This document shows positions 26,418-36,374 of a stretch of DNA of 64,000 nt, piece after piece (the stretch's first letter is position 1; every line of letters starts with the position of its first letter). Below the pieces are notes generated by a model. It made no database searches and was not told where the DNA came from. It saw nothing but the letters and a program-made list of their open reading frames with translations. The DNA comes from Methanosarcina acetivorans C2A (GTDB lineage Archaea > Halobacteriota > Methanosarcinia > Methanosarcinales > Methanosarcinaceae), in NCBI RefSeq assembly GCF_000007345.1, contig NC_003552.1, positions 2,542,001 through 2,606,000 on the forward strand, written 5' to 3'. Position numbers and translations under genes: made by a program.

Positions 26418-28778
26418 GTGGCAAATATGAGAGGACTGAGCAAAAAACAGGCAAAATCTGTCGAGAAACTAAAGGAAATTGACCCCGAATCCGAAATTTT
26501 CTGGGATTCCCGGATGAAAATTCCTAAATTCATCAAAGGCACCCTTTCAAAACCTTCAGCCGAAAATCCTGAAACAATAGCAACGAAGTTTCTGGAAGAA
26601 TACAGGGCGCTTCCGGACATGCAGCCCGGGCTTGATGAGAACCTGGAATTTTTCTGTGCCGATACCGATTTTTCCGGATTTCACCATGTTATTTTCCTCC
26701 AGCATGTAGAAGGGATCCCGGTTTTTGAAGGATCTGTCCAGGTCCACATAAACCCTGCCGGGGAGGTTATCGCATACAAGGACTTTCGCCTGACAGAGGT
26801 GCCGGTTGTTCTTGAGCCGAAAATCAAAAGAGAAGAAGCCATTGAAATTGTCCGTCGGGATATCGGTTCGGAACGGGCTGTAACAGTTCCCCGTTCAAGG
26901 TTGATGCTTTTTCGGGATGGTGAAACACGGTTTCCCACAAACGATTTCCAGCTGAATAAGCTTCATCTGAAAAAACCTCGTCTGAATAAACTTCATCTGG
27001 TCTGGCAGGTTGAGTCCATCTTTGCCAAAGGGTTTGCGGGGAAGTTCCATTTCATTGACGCCCATACCGGAGAGCAGCTTTACACATTTTCCCAGATCCG
27101 ATCTGCCCTTTTTAGAAAGACCTACACTGCGAAGAATGAGTCCATCCTGCCTGGAGAACTGTTGTCCGAAAATCGGATGGCTACGGATGAGGTCGCCAGG
27201 GCAGCTCATGAAAATATGGGCATAGTGTACGATTACTACAAAAACACCTTCGGAAGGGAGAGTTATGATAATAAGGGTTCTCCTCTCGTTTCTTCGGTTC
27301 ACTTTCTACTGAACTACAATAATTCATTCTGGAGCGACTATCACAAACAGCTTGTTTTCGGAGACGGGGATGGTTTTCGCTGGAGACCCATGGCCTTTGC
27401 GCTCGATATTGTGGCTCATGAGCTGACGCATGCCGTTGCAGGTCAGACAGCCCGGTTTGTGTACAGTGAAGAGGCAGGAGCTCTTGATGAGTCCTTTGCA
27501 GACGTTTTTGCAACTTTTATCTCAAATGAAGGAAAGATAAAAAACTGGGAAATAGGGGAAGGAGTCTACACCCCTTTTCATCCGGGAGACGCCCTGCGGG
27601 ACCTTTCCGATCCTCCAAGGTTCGGGCAGCCCGATCATATTGACAATTACGTGCGGCTTGCTCCCGGCGAAATTCCTGATCTGCATAAGAACCAGGCAGG
27701 GTATATTCACCTGAACAGTGGAATCCTCAATAAAGCTGCTTACCTGACCATTAAGGGCGGGACCCACTACGGGATAAAAGTCAAAGGGATTTCAAGGGCG
27801 AGAGCCGAAAAGATCTATTACCTTGCTCTTACTGCATACCTCTGCAGTGCAACCCTGAGCAGGTGGAGGTTCCGGGAAGCCAGGTATGCCCTCCTGAATG
27901 CCTGCCGCCAGCTTTACGGGGAAAAAGGGCCCGAGTACGCGGCTATAAAAAATGCCTGGGCTGCGGTCGGCCTTGGAAAGCCGGAAGACCTTGGTGATCG
28001 GTTTCTGGTCGAAAAAGAGGCTTTTCCCGGAGTCCCTATCCCTGATGTGAGCCCTGACGGAATCCTTAGTTCCATTTATGTTCCGGAAGACGGGCTTGTA
28101 AAAGACATCAGAGTCAGTGTAAACATTGAACACCCATATCTCAGAGACCTGAGGCTCACGCTGTTTACGCCTGTCGGAAAAAGGATAGTTCTGCACGACC
28201 GGCTAGCCCGAAGGGACCGGAGCCTTGTAAGGACATATAATCCGGGGTCGGTTCCTGCCCTTGAAACCTGTATAGGAGAGCGGGCCTGGGGGAGGTGGAA
28301 TCTGAAGGTTGAGGATCTTGCAAGGGAACATACGGGTTCTTTCCACAGCTGGGGAATTAAATTTCTGATAAGGAAGGTTGAAAAGGAGGAACTTAAAAGG
28401 GAGATTTTTCCTTTTCTCAATGTGCCCGATGATGACCCCAAAGGCTTAGAAAGCTTCATTGAGGTTGAAAGAAGGGGAAAAATAGTAAGCTTTGAAGTGT
28501 CCCTGGAAATTACCCACCCTTCGATAGGGGAGTTGAAAGCCGTACTTGTCATGCCGTCGGGAGAGGAACTGTTGCTGCATAACAGGACAGGATACGGAAA
28601 AAGAGACCTCAAAAAAACCTTCAGTACCGAATCTGATGAGGTCCTGCTGCCTGCTGTAAATAAAGAGATGAAAGGGGTCTGGACTCTGAAGCTTACAGAC
28701 CAGGCAGCAGGAAATGAAGGAAGCCTTGACATCTGGGGGCTGTGCATTAAATACGAGAGTGACCCGGAGTTTCTTTAA
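26418..28778 (+). CDS. M4 (thermolysin-like) metallopeptidase with two P domains
   Basis: A 786-residue zinc protease. An FTP/PepSY-like propeptide occupies about residues 30-220. The catalytic domain carries VAHELTHAVAGQ (HExxH at about 334-338) and EAGALDESFADVF (third ligand Glu). Two proprotein-convertase P domains follow, each ending in a SWGIKF or IWGLCIKYE strand (about 530-660 and 665-783). The family cleaves peptide bonds before hydrophobic residues. No N-terminal signal peptide is visible: the start is polar (MRGLSKKQAKSVEKLKEID). It may therefore be intracellular, like protealysin, or exported by another route. The GTG start at 26418 and ATG at 26427 are both possible. Confidence 0.9.
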   Translation: MANMRGLSKKQAKSVEKLKEIDPESEIFWDSRMKIPKFIKGTLSKPSAENPETIATKFLEEYRALPDMQPGLDENLEFFCADTDFSGFHHVIFLQHVEGIPVFEGSVQVHINPAGEVIAYKDFRLTEVPVVLEPKIKREEAIEIVRRDIGSERAVTVPRSRLMLFRDGETRFPTNDFQLNKLHLKKPRLNKLHLVWQVESIFAKGFAGKFHFIDAHTGEQLYTFSQIRSALFRKTYTAKNESILPGELLSENRMATDEVARAAHENMGIVYDYYKNTFGRESYDNKGSPLVSSVHFLLNYNNSFWSDYHKQLVFGDGDGFRWRPMAFALDIVAHELTHAVAGQTARFVYSEEAGALDESFADVFATFISNEGKIKNWEIGEGVYTPFHPGDALRDLSDPPRFGQPDHIDNYVRLAPGEIPDLHKNQAGYIHLNSGILNKAAYLTIKGGTHYGIKVKGISRARAEKIYYLALTAYLCSATLSRWRFREARYALLNACRQLYGEKGPEYAAIKNAWAAVGLGKPEDLGDRFLVEKEAFPGVPIPDVSPDGILSSIYVPEDGLVKDIRVSVNIEHPYLRDLRLTLFTPVGKRIVLHDRLARRDRSLVRTYNPGSVPALETCIGERAWGRWNLKVEDLAREHTGSFHSWGIKFLIRKVEKEELKREIFPFLNVPDDDPKGLESFIEVERRGKIVSFEVSLEITHPSIGELKAVLVMPSGEELLLHNRTGYGKRDLKKTFSTESDEVLLPAVNKEMKGVWTLKLTDQAAGNEGSLDIWGLCIKYESDPEFL

Positions 28779-28898
28779 GGTTTGTCCCTATGGATGCTTT
28801 ATTCAAATATTTGGATATTTGTTCAACTAATTTTTTGTTTATTCAATGATTCTGATCTTTTTTCAACTAGTCTTTTGTTTATTCTACCAGTTTGGTTT
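28779..28898. terminator. AT-rich convergent intergenic region with TTTATTCAA repeats
   Basis: Between the converging protease and cupin genes are repeated TTTATTCAA-like and GTTCAACTA units and T-runs. This is consistent with bidirectional archaeal termination. Confidence 0.4.
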
Positions 28899-29915
28899 TT
28901 ATTCAAAGACTTCTGTGTTTTTCTCTGACCAGCCGGGCTGGTCTATGGCCAGGAATTTGAGGGTGCTGTTTCCGGTATTGTATGTCGTCTGGATTGCCCC
29001 TGCGGGGATGTATATGAGCTGATCCGGCTGCAGTTCGACCGGGATTCCGTCAATATAGAGGATGCCTTCTCCTTCGAGGATATAATGGACTTCCGAATTT
29101 TTCATCATGTGGGGGGCGATATTTTCTCCGGGCTCGATAACCGAATGAGCTATGCTGTAGTTAAGATCAAGGTTTTTATCGGTATTTCCGGGGTTCAGCA
29201 TTTCGGCAACATGGATATTCCCTGGTTCTTCGAGATAGGCGCATTCGGTCAGGTTCTTGCAGAGGATATAGTCATCCGCATAGAAGCTTGAACCGACTAA
29301 ATAAGCCCTCCCTTCAAAAGTAGCCTTTTTAACGAAGGTGAACCTGTGGACAGGTTCGGAACTTTCTGACTCCTTCCAGCTGTAATCCACCCAGCCTTCG
29401 CCCCTTCCGCTCCGGGTTGCCTCTATGAAGAGTTCCCCTATGGGCTTTCCTTCTGCGTCCAGAAGCCCGCTCATGTTTTCTCCTTCACGTTCCCTGTCCG
29501 GAGGGCAGACTACCTGAGTCCCGTTCATTGCCCAGACAAAAACATAGAAGTCACCGTTGTACCAGGGGGATTTTGGCTCTCGGAATGAGGGGAAGAGCTT
29601 TTCTCCCTGTGCCTCGATAAGTCTGGCTGTAGCCCTGACTTTATATTCGATAGTTTTCCTTTCGGTCGCCATCTTACTCTCTCCTTTTGCAAGAATAAGA
29701 GAGTCTGGCGGGGCAGGTCCCTGGACAGTTTGTTCTTCTGTTATGTTTTCTTCTGCAGCCAGGGATTCCCCGGTCACCCCTGAGGCGGGCTCGCCTAAAG
29801 TTTCATTTTTGAATTCTTCTGCAACTGCTGCCCGGTCGTCGTGGCTGCCACAGGTAAAAATACCAAGCAAAAGAGCAACTGCAAGCATTACGAATATAAT
29901 TTTTATTAAATCCAT
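28899..29915 (-). CDS. Membrane-anchored Cache-like plus cupin protein
   Basis: A 338-residue protein. Residues 1-22 form a signal/anchor (LIKIIFVMLAVALLLGIFTCG), possibly a lipid-modified Cys. A low-complexity acidic linker (about 25-75) leads to a single-Cache-type sensor domain (SPWYNGDFYVFVWAMNGTQVV, GRGEGWVDYSW, about 100-200). A C-terminal cupin_2 barrel follows (HMMKNSEVHYILEGEGILYIDG then IPAGAIQTTYN, about 255-325). Cache domains bind small ligands outside the cell and cupins bind metals or small molecules. The combination suggests an extracytoplasmic binding protein; the ligand is unknown. Confidence 0.8.
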   Translation of the reverse strand: MDLIKIIFVMLAVALLLGIFTCGSHDDRAAVAEEFKNETLGEPASGVTGESLAAEENITEEQTVQGPAPPDSLILAKGESKMATERKTIEYKVRATARLIEAQGEKLFPSFREPKSPWYNGDFYVFVWAMNGTQVVCPPDREREGENMSGLLDAEGKPIGELFIEATRSGRGEGWVDYSWKESESSEPVHRFTFVKKATFEGRAYLVGSSFYADDYILCKNLTECAYLEEPGNIHVAEMLNPGNTDKNLDLNYSIAHSVIEPGENIAPHMMKNSEVHYILEGEGILYIDGIPVELQPDQLIYIPAGAIQTTYNTGNSTLKFLAIDQPGWSEKNTEVFE

Positions 29916-30414
29916 ACGACTTCCCTATTTTTTTGAATTATTATTCAGCTCTACTGAAACTGCCTTCAGAATTTTCTTAAATACATACTTCTAATAATTA
30001 TCGGAAGTATTATTTTATTTTTTTCACTCTGTTAATGCCGTAAACTGCTTAAACAAGCATTTATTTACTGAAACTCCAGATAATTTCATAGTAAATCAGA
30101 TGTTTCTGTACTGTGACAGACAATTCTATCCTATGCGACTTATGAATCAATGACTTCTTTACGGCACTATGACCCTATGTTCAATCCTGAATAACTTTAT
30201 ATCGATATTACTCGAAAATTCAGGCTCCCATATAGCCGACGAAAGGAGCCAAAAAAAGAGCTGTAAAAACCAAAAAAGCTGTAAAAGCCAAAAAAGAGCT
30301 GATAATAGCAAAAGAGAGCTATTAAAGAGCCGAAAAAAGAGTTAAATTGAAATTTAAATAAAAAACCAAATAATAGGTGAATAAAAGACCCTAAATGGAT
30401 AAAGGAGGTAAAAA
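29916..30414. other. Intergenic region with purine-rich repeats
   Basis: Divergent promoter region between the cupin gene and exonuclease III. Its right part (30246-30345) is a run of imperfect AAAAAAGAGCTG-like units. GGAGG at 30404-30408 precedes the next ATG. Confidence 0.55.
30246..30345. repeat. Degenerate GAGC(T/C)-AAAA repeat
   Basis: At least six short units of the type (G)AGCTG/GAGCC separated by runs of A occupy about 100 bp upstream of the exonuclease gene. The function is unknown. Confidence 0.5.
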
Positions 30415-31197
30415 ATGCCGGAAAATTATAACCTTATTTCCTGGAATGTAAACGGTCTCCGGGCTGCAATGAAAAAGGGCTTTCTGGATTTGCTGCTGGA
30501 GCAGAAATTCGATGTCATCTGTGTCCAGGAAACCAAAGCCTCCCCGGAAAAGCTCCCGAGGGAAGTCAAGAACATTCCTGGCTACCACAACTATTTCGTC
30601 TCTGCTGAAAGAAGCGGGTACAGCGGGGTCGGGACTTTTTCAAAACAAAAGCCCTTCAAAGTAGAAACCGGAATGGGAATCGAGGAGTTTGACAGAGAAG
30701 GCCGTTTTCTCCGGGTCGATTACGAGAATTTTACCCTGATGAACATCTATTTCCCAAACGGAAAAGCCTCTCAGGAACGCCTGGAATACAAAATGTCCTT
30801 TTATGATGCTTTTTTGGATTATGCAAACGCCCTTAAAGCCGAGGGCAAAAAGCTTGTCATCTGCGGGGACGTGAATACCGCCCACAGAGAAATAGATCTC
30901 GCAAGACCCAAAGAAAACGAAACCACCTCGGGCTTCCTCCCCGAAGAAAGAGCCTGGATGGATAAATTCTTTGATGCCGGATATCTTGATACCTTCCGCC
31001 TGTTCAACAGTGAAGGCGGAAACTATTCCTGGTGGTCATTGAGAACCCGGGCCCGCGAAAGAAACGTTGGCTGGCGTCTTGATTATTTTTTCGTAAGTGA
31101 AAACCTTCGGGATAATGTAAAAGCTGCCCCGATTTACCCTGAAATCACAGGTTCCGATCACTGTCCGGTGGGGCTTGAACTCGAATTTCAGGTTTGA
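30415..31197 (+). CDS. xth: Exodeoxyribonuclease III (AP endonuclease)
   Basis: A 260-residue EEP-superfamily nuclease for base-excision repair. Motifs are [15 protein letters not shown] (start), [10 protein letters not shown] (metal-binding Glu), [22 protein letters not shown] (Asp/Asn), RLDYFFVS and the C-terminal [11 protein letters not shown] (catalytic Asp-His). All catalytic residues are present and the length is standard. The start follows AAAGGAGGT at good spacing. The gene is monocistronic and convergent with the flavodoxin gene. Confidence 0.95.
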   Translation: MPENYNLISWNVNGLRAAMKKGFLDLLLEQKFDVICVQETKASPEKLPREVKNIPGYHNYFVSAERSGYSGVGTFSKQKPFKVETGMGIEEFDREGRFLRVDYENFTLMNIYFPNGKASQERLEYKMSFYDAFLDYANALKAEGKKLVICGDVNTAHREIDLARPKENETTSGFLPEERAWMDKFFDAGYLDTFRLFNSEGGNYSWWSLRTRARERNVGWRLDYFFVSENLRDNVKAAPIYPEITGSDHCPVGLELEFQV

Positions 31198-31326
31198 CTT
31201 TTTCAGTCAAACACTTTATTTGCTCTTCTTTTTTCAAAGTTTTTTGAATCTTTTTCTGATTCTTTTATCGAATTCTTTTTCTAATTCTTTTATCGAATCT
31301 TCTATCTAATCTTTTATCGAATTTTT
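31198..31326. terminator. T-rich repeats between convergent genes
   Basis: Four imperfect copies of TTCTTTTATCGAAT and many T-runs lie between the converging exonuclease III and flavodoxin genes. They probably terminate transcription in both directions. Confidence 0.45.
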
Positions 31327-31860
31327 TTAGTGTGCCAGAGCAGGTTGGAACTGGGCGACCAGCTTGCTCGCCCAGTCTCGGATAGCATCCCAATCTCTGA
31401 TATCGATTGCTGGCATATTGTGTAAGGGGCTTCCCGGCAACCTGACAAGTATGTTGTCAGGGAAGCGTAGTTTTTCCTCATCGTACTTGCCGCCAAATAT
31501 TTCTATAGCAACGGGTGTAAGCCAGGGAAACTTCTCAAGCTCCTTGTCAAGCTGGGCACGCACTTCTTTCCACTCCTCTTCCTCATCATAGAAAGGGCCT
31601 AGTGCAAAAACTGCAACTGGCCGCTTCATCAGGGCTTCACGGTACCGTGAAAGAAAACTTTTTGCTTCCTTGTGCCAGCGGAGCATGTAAATTGGTGCGC
31701 CCAGCACTACTGCAGTGTATCCTTCAAGGGCTTTTACTTCTTTTGCGGGCTCGATATCTACCTCAAGGCCACTTTCGCGCAAAGTAGCTACAATTACCTC
31801 GGCTATTTCCTGTGTTGAGCCATACCTGGTAGCATAAGCCACAAGAACTCTGGTTTGCAT
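31327..31860 (-). CDS. Flavodoxin-domain protein (HemG-like)
   Basis: A protein of about 177 residues with a flavodoxin fold: VLVAYATRYGSTQEIAEVI forms the FMN phosphate loop (TRYGST) and VVLGAPIYMLRWHKEAKSFL is typical of the HemG/protoporphyrinogen-oxidase-like flavodoxins. The start was placed at ATG 31860 because the ATG six codons upstream is followed by GGGGGGA, which would serve as ribosome binding site for the downstream start. An FMN-dependent electron-transfer role is known for the family; the partner is unknown. Confidence 0.87.
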   Translation of the reverse strand: MQTRVLVAYATRYGSTQEIAEVIVATLRESGLEVDIEPAKEVKALEGYTAVVLGAPIYMLRWHKEAKSFLSRYREALMKRPVAVFALGPFYDEEEEWKEVRAQLDKELEKFPWLTPVAIEIFGGKYDEEKLRFPDNILVRLPGSPLHNMPAIDIRDWDAIRDWASKLVAQFQPALAH

Positions 31861-31928
31861 CCGGATCAATCCCCCCATTAATTATTATTTTTGCATCTAT
31901 TACTTACCATTGTCGGGTACAGATGCCG

Positions 31929-31933
31929 GCAGG
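31929..31933. repeat. Left target-site duplication of the IS21 element
   Basis: GCAGG precedes the left end and is repeated at 34133-34137 after the right end. Confidence 0.85.
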
Positions 31934-32029
31934 TGTCAACAGCGGTTTAATTTTCCCCACATTGGTCGGTTTAAATTTCCCCATCTTTTGATATAAATTT
32001 TACTCAATTTTTCATAAACTTGTTAGAAA

Positions 32030-32803
32030 TTACTGGTAGATATTTCCTGATTTTATACCATGTTTCTTCCTTTCTTTCAGCCTGTAACTTTCTCCTCTGA
32101 TGTTAATTGTAGTACAGTGATGGAGAATTCTATCAAGTACAGCAGCCGCTATTACCTGGTCTTTGAATATCTCTCCCCATTCTCCATATGATTTATTTGA
32201 CGTAAAGATGGTCGAACTCTTTTCATAACGTCTGGAAATCAACTGAAATAAACAGTGAGCTCCTTCCTCATCAAATGGGAGATAACCCATTTCATCAATG
32301 ATCAGAACTTTAAATTTCATAAAGCCTTTGAGTTTCTTTTCAAGCATTCCTTCTCGATTTGCTATTTTCAACTTCTCGATAAGGTTTCCTGTATTGGTAA
32401 AGTAAACCGAAATCCCTGCTTTTGCTACTTCAATCCCAAGAGCGATTGCAAGATGAGACTTTCCAACTCCGGGAGGACCAAGGAAAACAACGTTTTCTAC
32501 GTTATGAACAAATCTCAACGTTGCAAGGTCTTCTATGACTTTTTTATCAATAGATGACTGAAACTCAAAATCGAATTCATCAAGCGTCTTTTTCACAGGA
32601 AATGCTGCACTTTTCATCCTTCTCTCAATTGCAGCAGCTTCTCTGTGCTTCTTTTCCTGTTCAAACAGATAATCAAGTACTTCCATTGTTGTCTTGCTAT
32701 CTCTTGCAGCAATTTCAAGATAGTTGTCCAGAACCTCTTCAATAGTATTCAGTTTGAGGTATTGCAGGTTACTGTGAAGTCTCTCATAGCTGAAATTGTT
32801 CAT
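32030..32803 (-). CDS. istB: IS21 helper ATPase IstB
   Basis: A 257-residue DnaC-like AAA+ ATPase. Walker A is GPPGVGKSHLAIALG (about residues 107-121), Walker B VLIIDEMGYLPFD, with the C-terminal ERKKHGIKS tail. IstB cooperates with IstA in target selection and strand transfer. Its ATG overlaps the istA stop, giving translational coupling. Confidence 0.93.
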   Translation of the reverse strand: MNNFSYERLHSNLQYLKLNTIEEVLDNYLEIAARDSKTTMEVLDYLFEQEKKHREAAAIERRMKSAAFPVKKTLDEFDFEFQSSIDKKVIEDLATLRFVHNVENVVFLGPPGVGKSHLAIALGIEVAKAGISVYFTNTGNLIEKLKIANREGMLEKKLKGFMKFKVLIIDEMGYLPFDEEGAHCLFQLISRRYEKSSTIFTSNKSYGEWGEIFKDQVIAAAVLDRILHHCTTINIRGESYRLKERKKHGIKSGNIYQ

Positions 32804-34044
32804 TCAAAATCACCGTCACTGAATGTTTCATAGATGTCAAGAGACCTCTTTTCAACTTCAGGACCTGAGAACTTCAACGGAATCTGTAATTCTTTCTTGC
32901 ATTTTGAATTCTCTTTAAGAATCTCACTCAGGAGGCCCTGAAAATGTTCCTTTTTTCTGGAAACCCTACAATTACCTGAAAGAATTTCATGTTCACAAAC
33001 CTTCTCATAATCAACATAGACCTCGAATATTCCTTCAAAAATCTGAAGCTCTGCAGTTCTTCCTGCAAACCTGTAAGGAACAGAATACTTATTTCCAAGG
33101 AACGAAATATAACAGTCTCTGGAGACCTTTCTGGTCTCCTTATGGACAACTTTGTAAGGAGGAACCTGATCCAGAGGGATCAGTTTCTCCTCCTTAAAAC
33201 GTTCAAGGGGGATTTGATAGGTTGTTCCGTGGACAGTTGAATTTACCCTTTCCAACCACCTGTGAACTTGGGCGTTCAGGTCTTCGAGAGAGGTAAATCG
33301 TCTTCCAAGGAAGAAATCCCTCTTGACATAGCCTACCGTATTTTCAATTTTACCTTTTGTCTGAGGCCTGTAAGGCCTGCATAACCGTGGAATAAAACCA
33401 AAGCATTTGAAGAAATCCTCAAACTGTGAGTTCCATTCAGAATCTGATGATTTTAAGGCTCTTTTGATAACAACCTGTTTCATGTTATCATAGAGAATCT
33501 CCTGTGTAAATCCTCCAAAGTACTCAAAGGCGTTCAGATGACACTGGATAAGAGTGGAAGTGTCTATGCCCAGTGTAAATTCAACATATTTCATCCTGGA
33601 ATATCCAAGAATCATGTTGAAGCAAAAGAGTTTCTTTATCTTTCCATCAACCTCAACTGTTCCCATCTCTGCCCAGTCAACCTGAGCCTGTACACCTGGT
33701 TTTGTTTCATAGCGGAATACAGCAGGGACTCCCTGCTGAGGTCGGACTTCTCTTACAAAGTCCTTGACGATGGTCATTCCTCCATCAAAACCCATTTCTT
33801 TGATTTCCCGATAGAGCCGAGCAGTAGTGTAGGAGCCTTCTTCAAGCTTTTTGAGTATATAAGGTTTATATGGATCAAGCTTGCTCTTTCTTCCGGGACG
33901 TTTCTGGGGTTCAGGTAAGGTTTTCAGCTGGAGATATTTCCTCACAGTTTTCCTGTCAAAACCGGTTTGTCTGGCGATTTCACTAATGCTCAAGTTTTGT
34001 GAACTTAAATCTCGAATCAAGAATAAATCCTCCTTTTTCAGCAT
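32800..34044 (-). CDS. istA: IS21 transposase IstA
   Basis: A 414-residue transposase. An N-terminal helix-turn-helix (NLSISEIARQTGFDRKTVRKYL, about residues 17-38) is followed by an rve/DDE integrase core (VDWAEMG with the first Asp, ILYDNMKQVV with the second, the Glu in KGKIENTVGYVKRDF). A C-terminal beta-barrel follows. It is intact and overlaps istB. Confidence 0.93.
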   Translation of the reverse strand: MLKKEDLFLIRDLSSQNLSISEIARQTGFDRKTVRKYLQLKTLPEPQKRPGRKSKLDPYKPYILKKLEEGSYTTARLYREIKEMGFDGGMTIVKDFVREVRPQQGVPAVFRYETKPGVQAQVDWAEMGTVEVDGKIKKLFCFNMILGYSRMKYVEFTLGIDTSTLIQCHLNAFEYFGGFTQEILYDNMKQVVIKRALKSSDSEWNSQFEDFFKCFGFIPRLCRPYRPQTKGKIENTVGYVKRDFFLGRRFTSLEDLNAQVHRWLERVNSTVHGTTYQIPLERFKEEKLIPLDQVPPYKVVHKETRKVSRDCYISFLGNKYSVPYRFAGRTAELQIFEGIFEVYVDYEKVCEHEILSGNCRVSRKKEHFQGLLSEILKENSKCKKELQIPLKFSGPEVEKRSLDIYETFSDGDFE

Positions 34045-34132
34045 GATTCACAATCCTCGAACTTTTCTCAAGGATTGAGAATTGGGGAATTTTAATCCGC
34101 CGAAAATGGGGAATTCTTAACCGCCGTTGACA

Positions 34133-34432
34133 GCAGGTATTGCTGTCATACCTGAATCTTTTTACCTCAGACATTTTACGCTTCCATTTCGATCCCTTTC
34201 ACTCCCTGATTCTTCAAAAACAGATTCAAATGTCTGTGCTGCTGCATTATCAGGCTCTTATTTCTTAATACTAATTCATACTTTGCCGGAGTATTTGCTA
34301 CATAAGTAAATAATTTATAAAAAAAGAACGTAACTATTCTTACTTTTTTGGTGAGTTGTAATAAATAATCCAGTGCGGCTATTGTTCAATTAGTTTAGCA
34401 ATATGCCCCCTGTATAATGAGGAGTGATATAG
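34133..34432. other. Upstream region of the catalase pseudogene
   Basis: An AT-rich promoter-like region, TAAATAATTTATAAAAAAAG at about 34306-34325. No gene is seen. Confidence 0.5.
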
Positions 34433-35951
34433 ATGAATGAAAAGAGCGTTCTAAAGTATTAAACTACCGGATTTGGGATTCCTGTGGGGGATGACCAGAA
34501 CAGTCTTACAGTAGGGGAACGTGGGCCTGTACTTATGCAGGATGTTCATTTGCTGGATAAACTCAGCCATTTTGATAGGGAAAGAATTCCGGAACGTGTG
34601 GTGCACGCCAAAGGTGCAGGTGCCGGCGGTTATTTCGAAGTAACCGCGGATGTGACCAAATACACAAAGGCTAAGTTCCTGTCTGAAGTAGGCAAACGGA
34701 CCGAAGTTTTTGTCCGCTTTTCAACTGTTGGGGGAGAAAAGGGCTCGGCTGATGCAGCCCGTGACCCGCGCGGCTTTGCCGTGAAATTCTATACCGAGGA
34801 AGGTAATTATGACCTGACAGGAAACAACACTCCCGTGTTTTTCATCCGCGACTCTCTGAAGTTTCCTGATTTTATTCACACGCAGAAGCGTCATCCTGTA
34901 ACAAACTGCAAAGATCCGGACATGTTCTGGGATTTTCTTTCCCTGACCCCGGAATCGATTCACCAGGTCACTATCCTTTTCTCTGATAGGGGTACTCTTG
35001 CTGCCTTCAGGAACATGAATGGCTATTCAAGCCATACAAATAAAGTGGTACAATGAAAAGGGTGAATATTTCTGGGTACAGTACCATTTCAAGACCGATC
35101 AGGGTATGAAGAATCTGACCCGAGAAGAAGCAGAGAGATTAAGCGGAACGGACCCGGATCATGCTACCAGGGACCTGTATGAGGCTATCAGAAGAGGTGA
35201 CTATCCTTCCTGGACCTTTGAAATGCAGATAATGACCCCGGAGCAGGCTGAAGATTACCGGTTTGATATCAGAGACATCACCAAGGTCTGGCTTCACGGT
35301 GATTTTCCGACCATGAAGATAGGAAAACTTGTATTGAACAGGAACCCGACAAACTACTTTGCCGAAGTTGAGCAGGCAGCCTTCAGTCCTGCAAACCTGG
35401 TGCCGGGCATTGGTATTTCCCCGGACAAGATGCTGCATGCGATGGTCTTTTCCTATCATGACACCCACGTCCACCGGCTTGGACCCAACTACCACCTGAT
35501 CCCGGTGAATGCGCCAAAATACTCTCCTGAAACCAGCTACCAGCGGGATGGGTTCATGCGCGTTGACGGCAATGGAGGCAGCGGACCGAATTACTGGCCT
35601 AACAGTTTTGGCGGGTCTGCTCCGAATCCCTTTATTCTGGAACCGCCTTTCAAGGTCCCGGGACTGGCAGCCCGTACACCTTACAATTACCCCAACGATG
35701 ACTTTGTACAGCCCGGAAACCTCTACCGTGATGTCATGACTGAAGAGGACAGAGAGCATCTGGTAGGCAACATCGTCTACCATCTCTCAGGCGCCCAGAA
35801 ACGTATCCAGCTCCGGCAGACAGCTCTCTTCTTCAAAGCCGACCCCGACTACGGCAGCCGGGTGGCAAAAGGCCTCGGACTTGAAGTAAAGGAAGTCGAA
35901 CGCCTTGCTGGCATGAGCAATGAAGAACGTGCAAAGGCAACTGAAAAATAA
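34433..35951 (+). pseudogene. Catalase pseudogene (monofunctional haem catalase)
   Basis: The full length of a clade-3-type catalase can be traced. It has an N-terminal [22 protein letters not shown], the catalytic His in [17 protein letters not shown], the Asn in TPVFFIRD and the haem-ligand Tyr region in YSPETSYQRDG. However, codon 10 after the natural ATG 34433 is TAA (34460-34462), and an extra A in a run at about 35038-35045 shifts the frame within the motif [19 protein letters not shown] restart at 34484 would still meet the frameshift. Two independent lesions argue for a true pseudogene; the rest is well conserved, so inactivation seems recent. Confidence 0.85.
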
Positions 35952-36022
35952 AATGCTTGTAGGGAAAGGTTTCATGAAAAATCAGTAATGTAAGAAGAAA
36001 CCCGGAGTCACTGCATCCTTAC

Positions 36023-36083
36023 TGTATCCCCCAATACAGCCTCTTCGAATCTCACGCTCCCCCAAGCAGGTTGATTCGAAGAG
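36023..36083. terminator. Two strong hairpins downstream of the catalase
   Basis: CTGTAT/ATACAG (6 bp) is followed by CTCTTCGAATC/GATTCGAAGAG (36041-36051, 36073-36083), a perfect 11-bp stem. The position 90-130 bp after the gene suggests a terminator or small RNA 3' end. Confidence 0.5.
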
Positions 36084-36370
36084 AGAATCAGCAACTCCAA
36101 GGTGATTCTTTATGTGGTAGATTTTCCCCCATCTTACTTTCCACTACATAATATACTGGTAATGTAAATTATTTTAAATTAATTATACAAAAAATCGGTT
36201 CCAAACAAAAATTAATTCGACGTAAAATATTTCAAGCCTATTATTGTTCTTTTCGTACGCCAGTTCTGATCATTTTCAATGGCATTAAAATTTTCAATGT
36301 AATATAATTATTCTAATATATTGAAATTTCTAGTGAGGGCTAATTTTTCGTATCAATCATGATATATATG
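36084..36370. other. AT-rich intergenic region
   Basis: Low-complexity AT-rich sequence without a supported gene. It precedes the structured-RNA candidate. Confidence 0.5.
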
Positions 36371-36374
36371 ACCG

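Larger units (their letters stand above)
31934..34132 (-). mobile_element. Complete IS21-family insertion sequence (2199 bp)
   Basis: Terminal repeats TGTCAAC(A/G)GCGGTT at both ends continue as a second internal repeat CGG(T/A)TTAAA.TTCCCCA, the multiple-terminal-repeat pattern of IS21. GCAGG is duplicated at the borders. Inside are istA and istB on the minus strand with a 4-nt overlap. Both frames are open, so the element may be active. A second, degraded copy of the same family end lies at 48503-48760. Confidence 0.92.

Noticed and set aside
28076-28747. A 223-codon minus-strand frame opposite the protease P domains.
   Set aside because: Ser/Leu-rich antisense frame with no start signal, fully covered by a recognised protein.
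34484-35056. A functional short catalase from the GTG at 34484.
   Set aside because: It would end at the frameshift near 35040, losing the proximal haem side of the enzyme.
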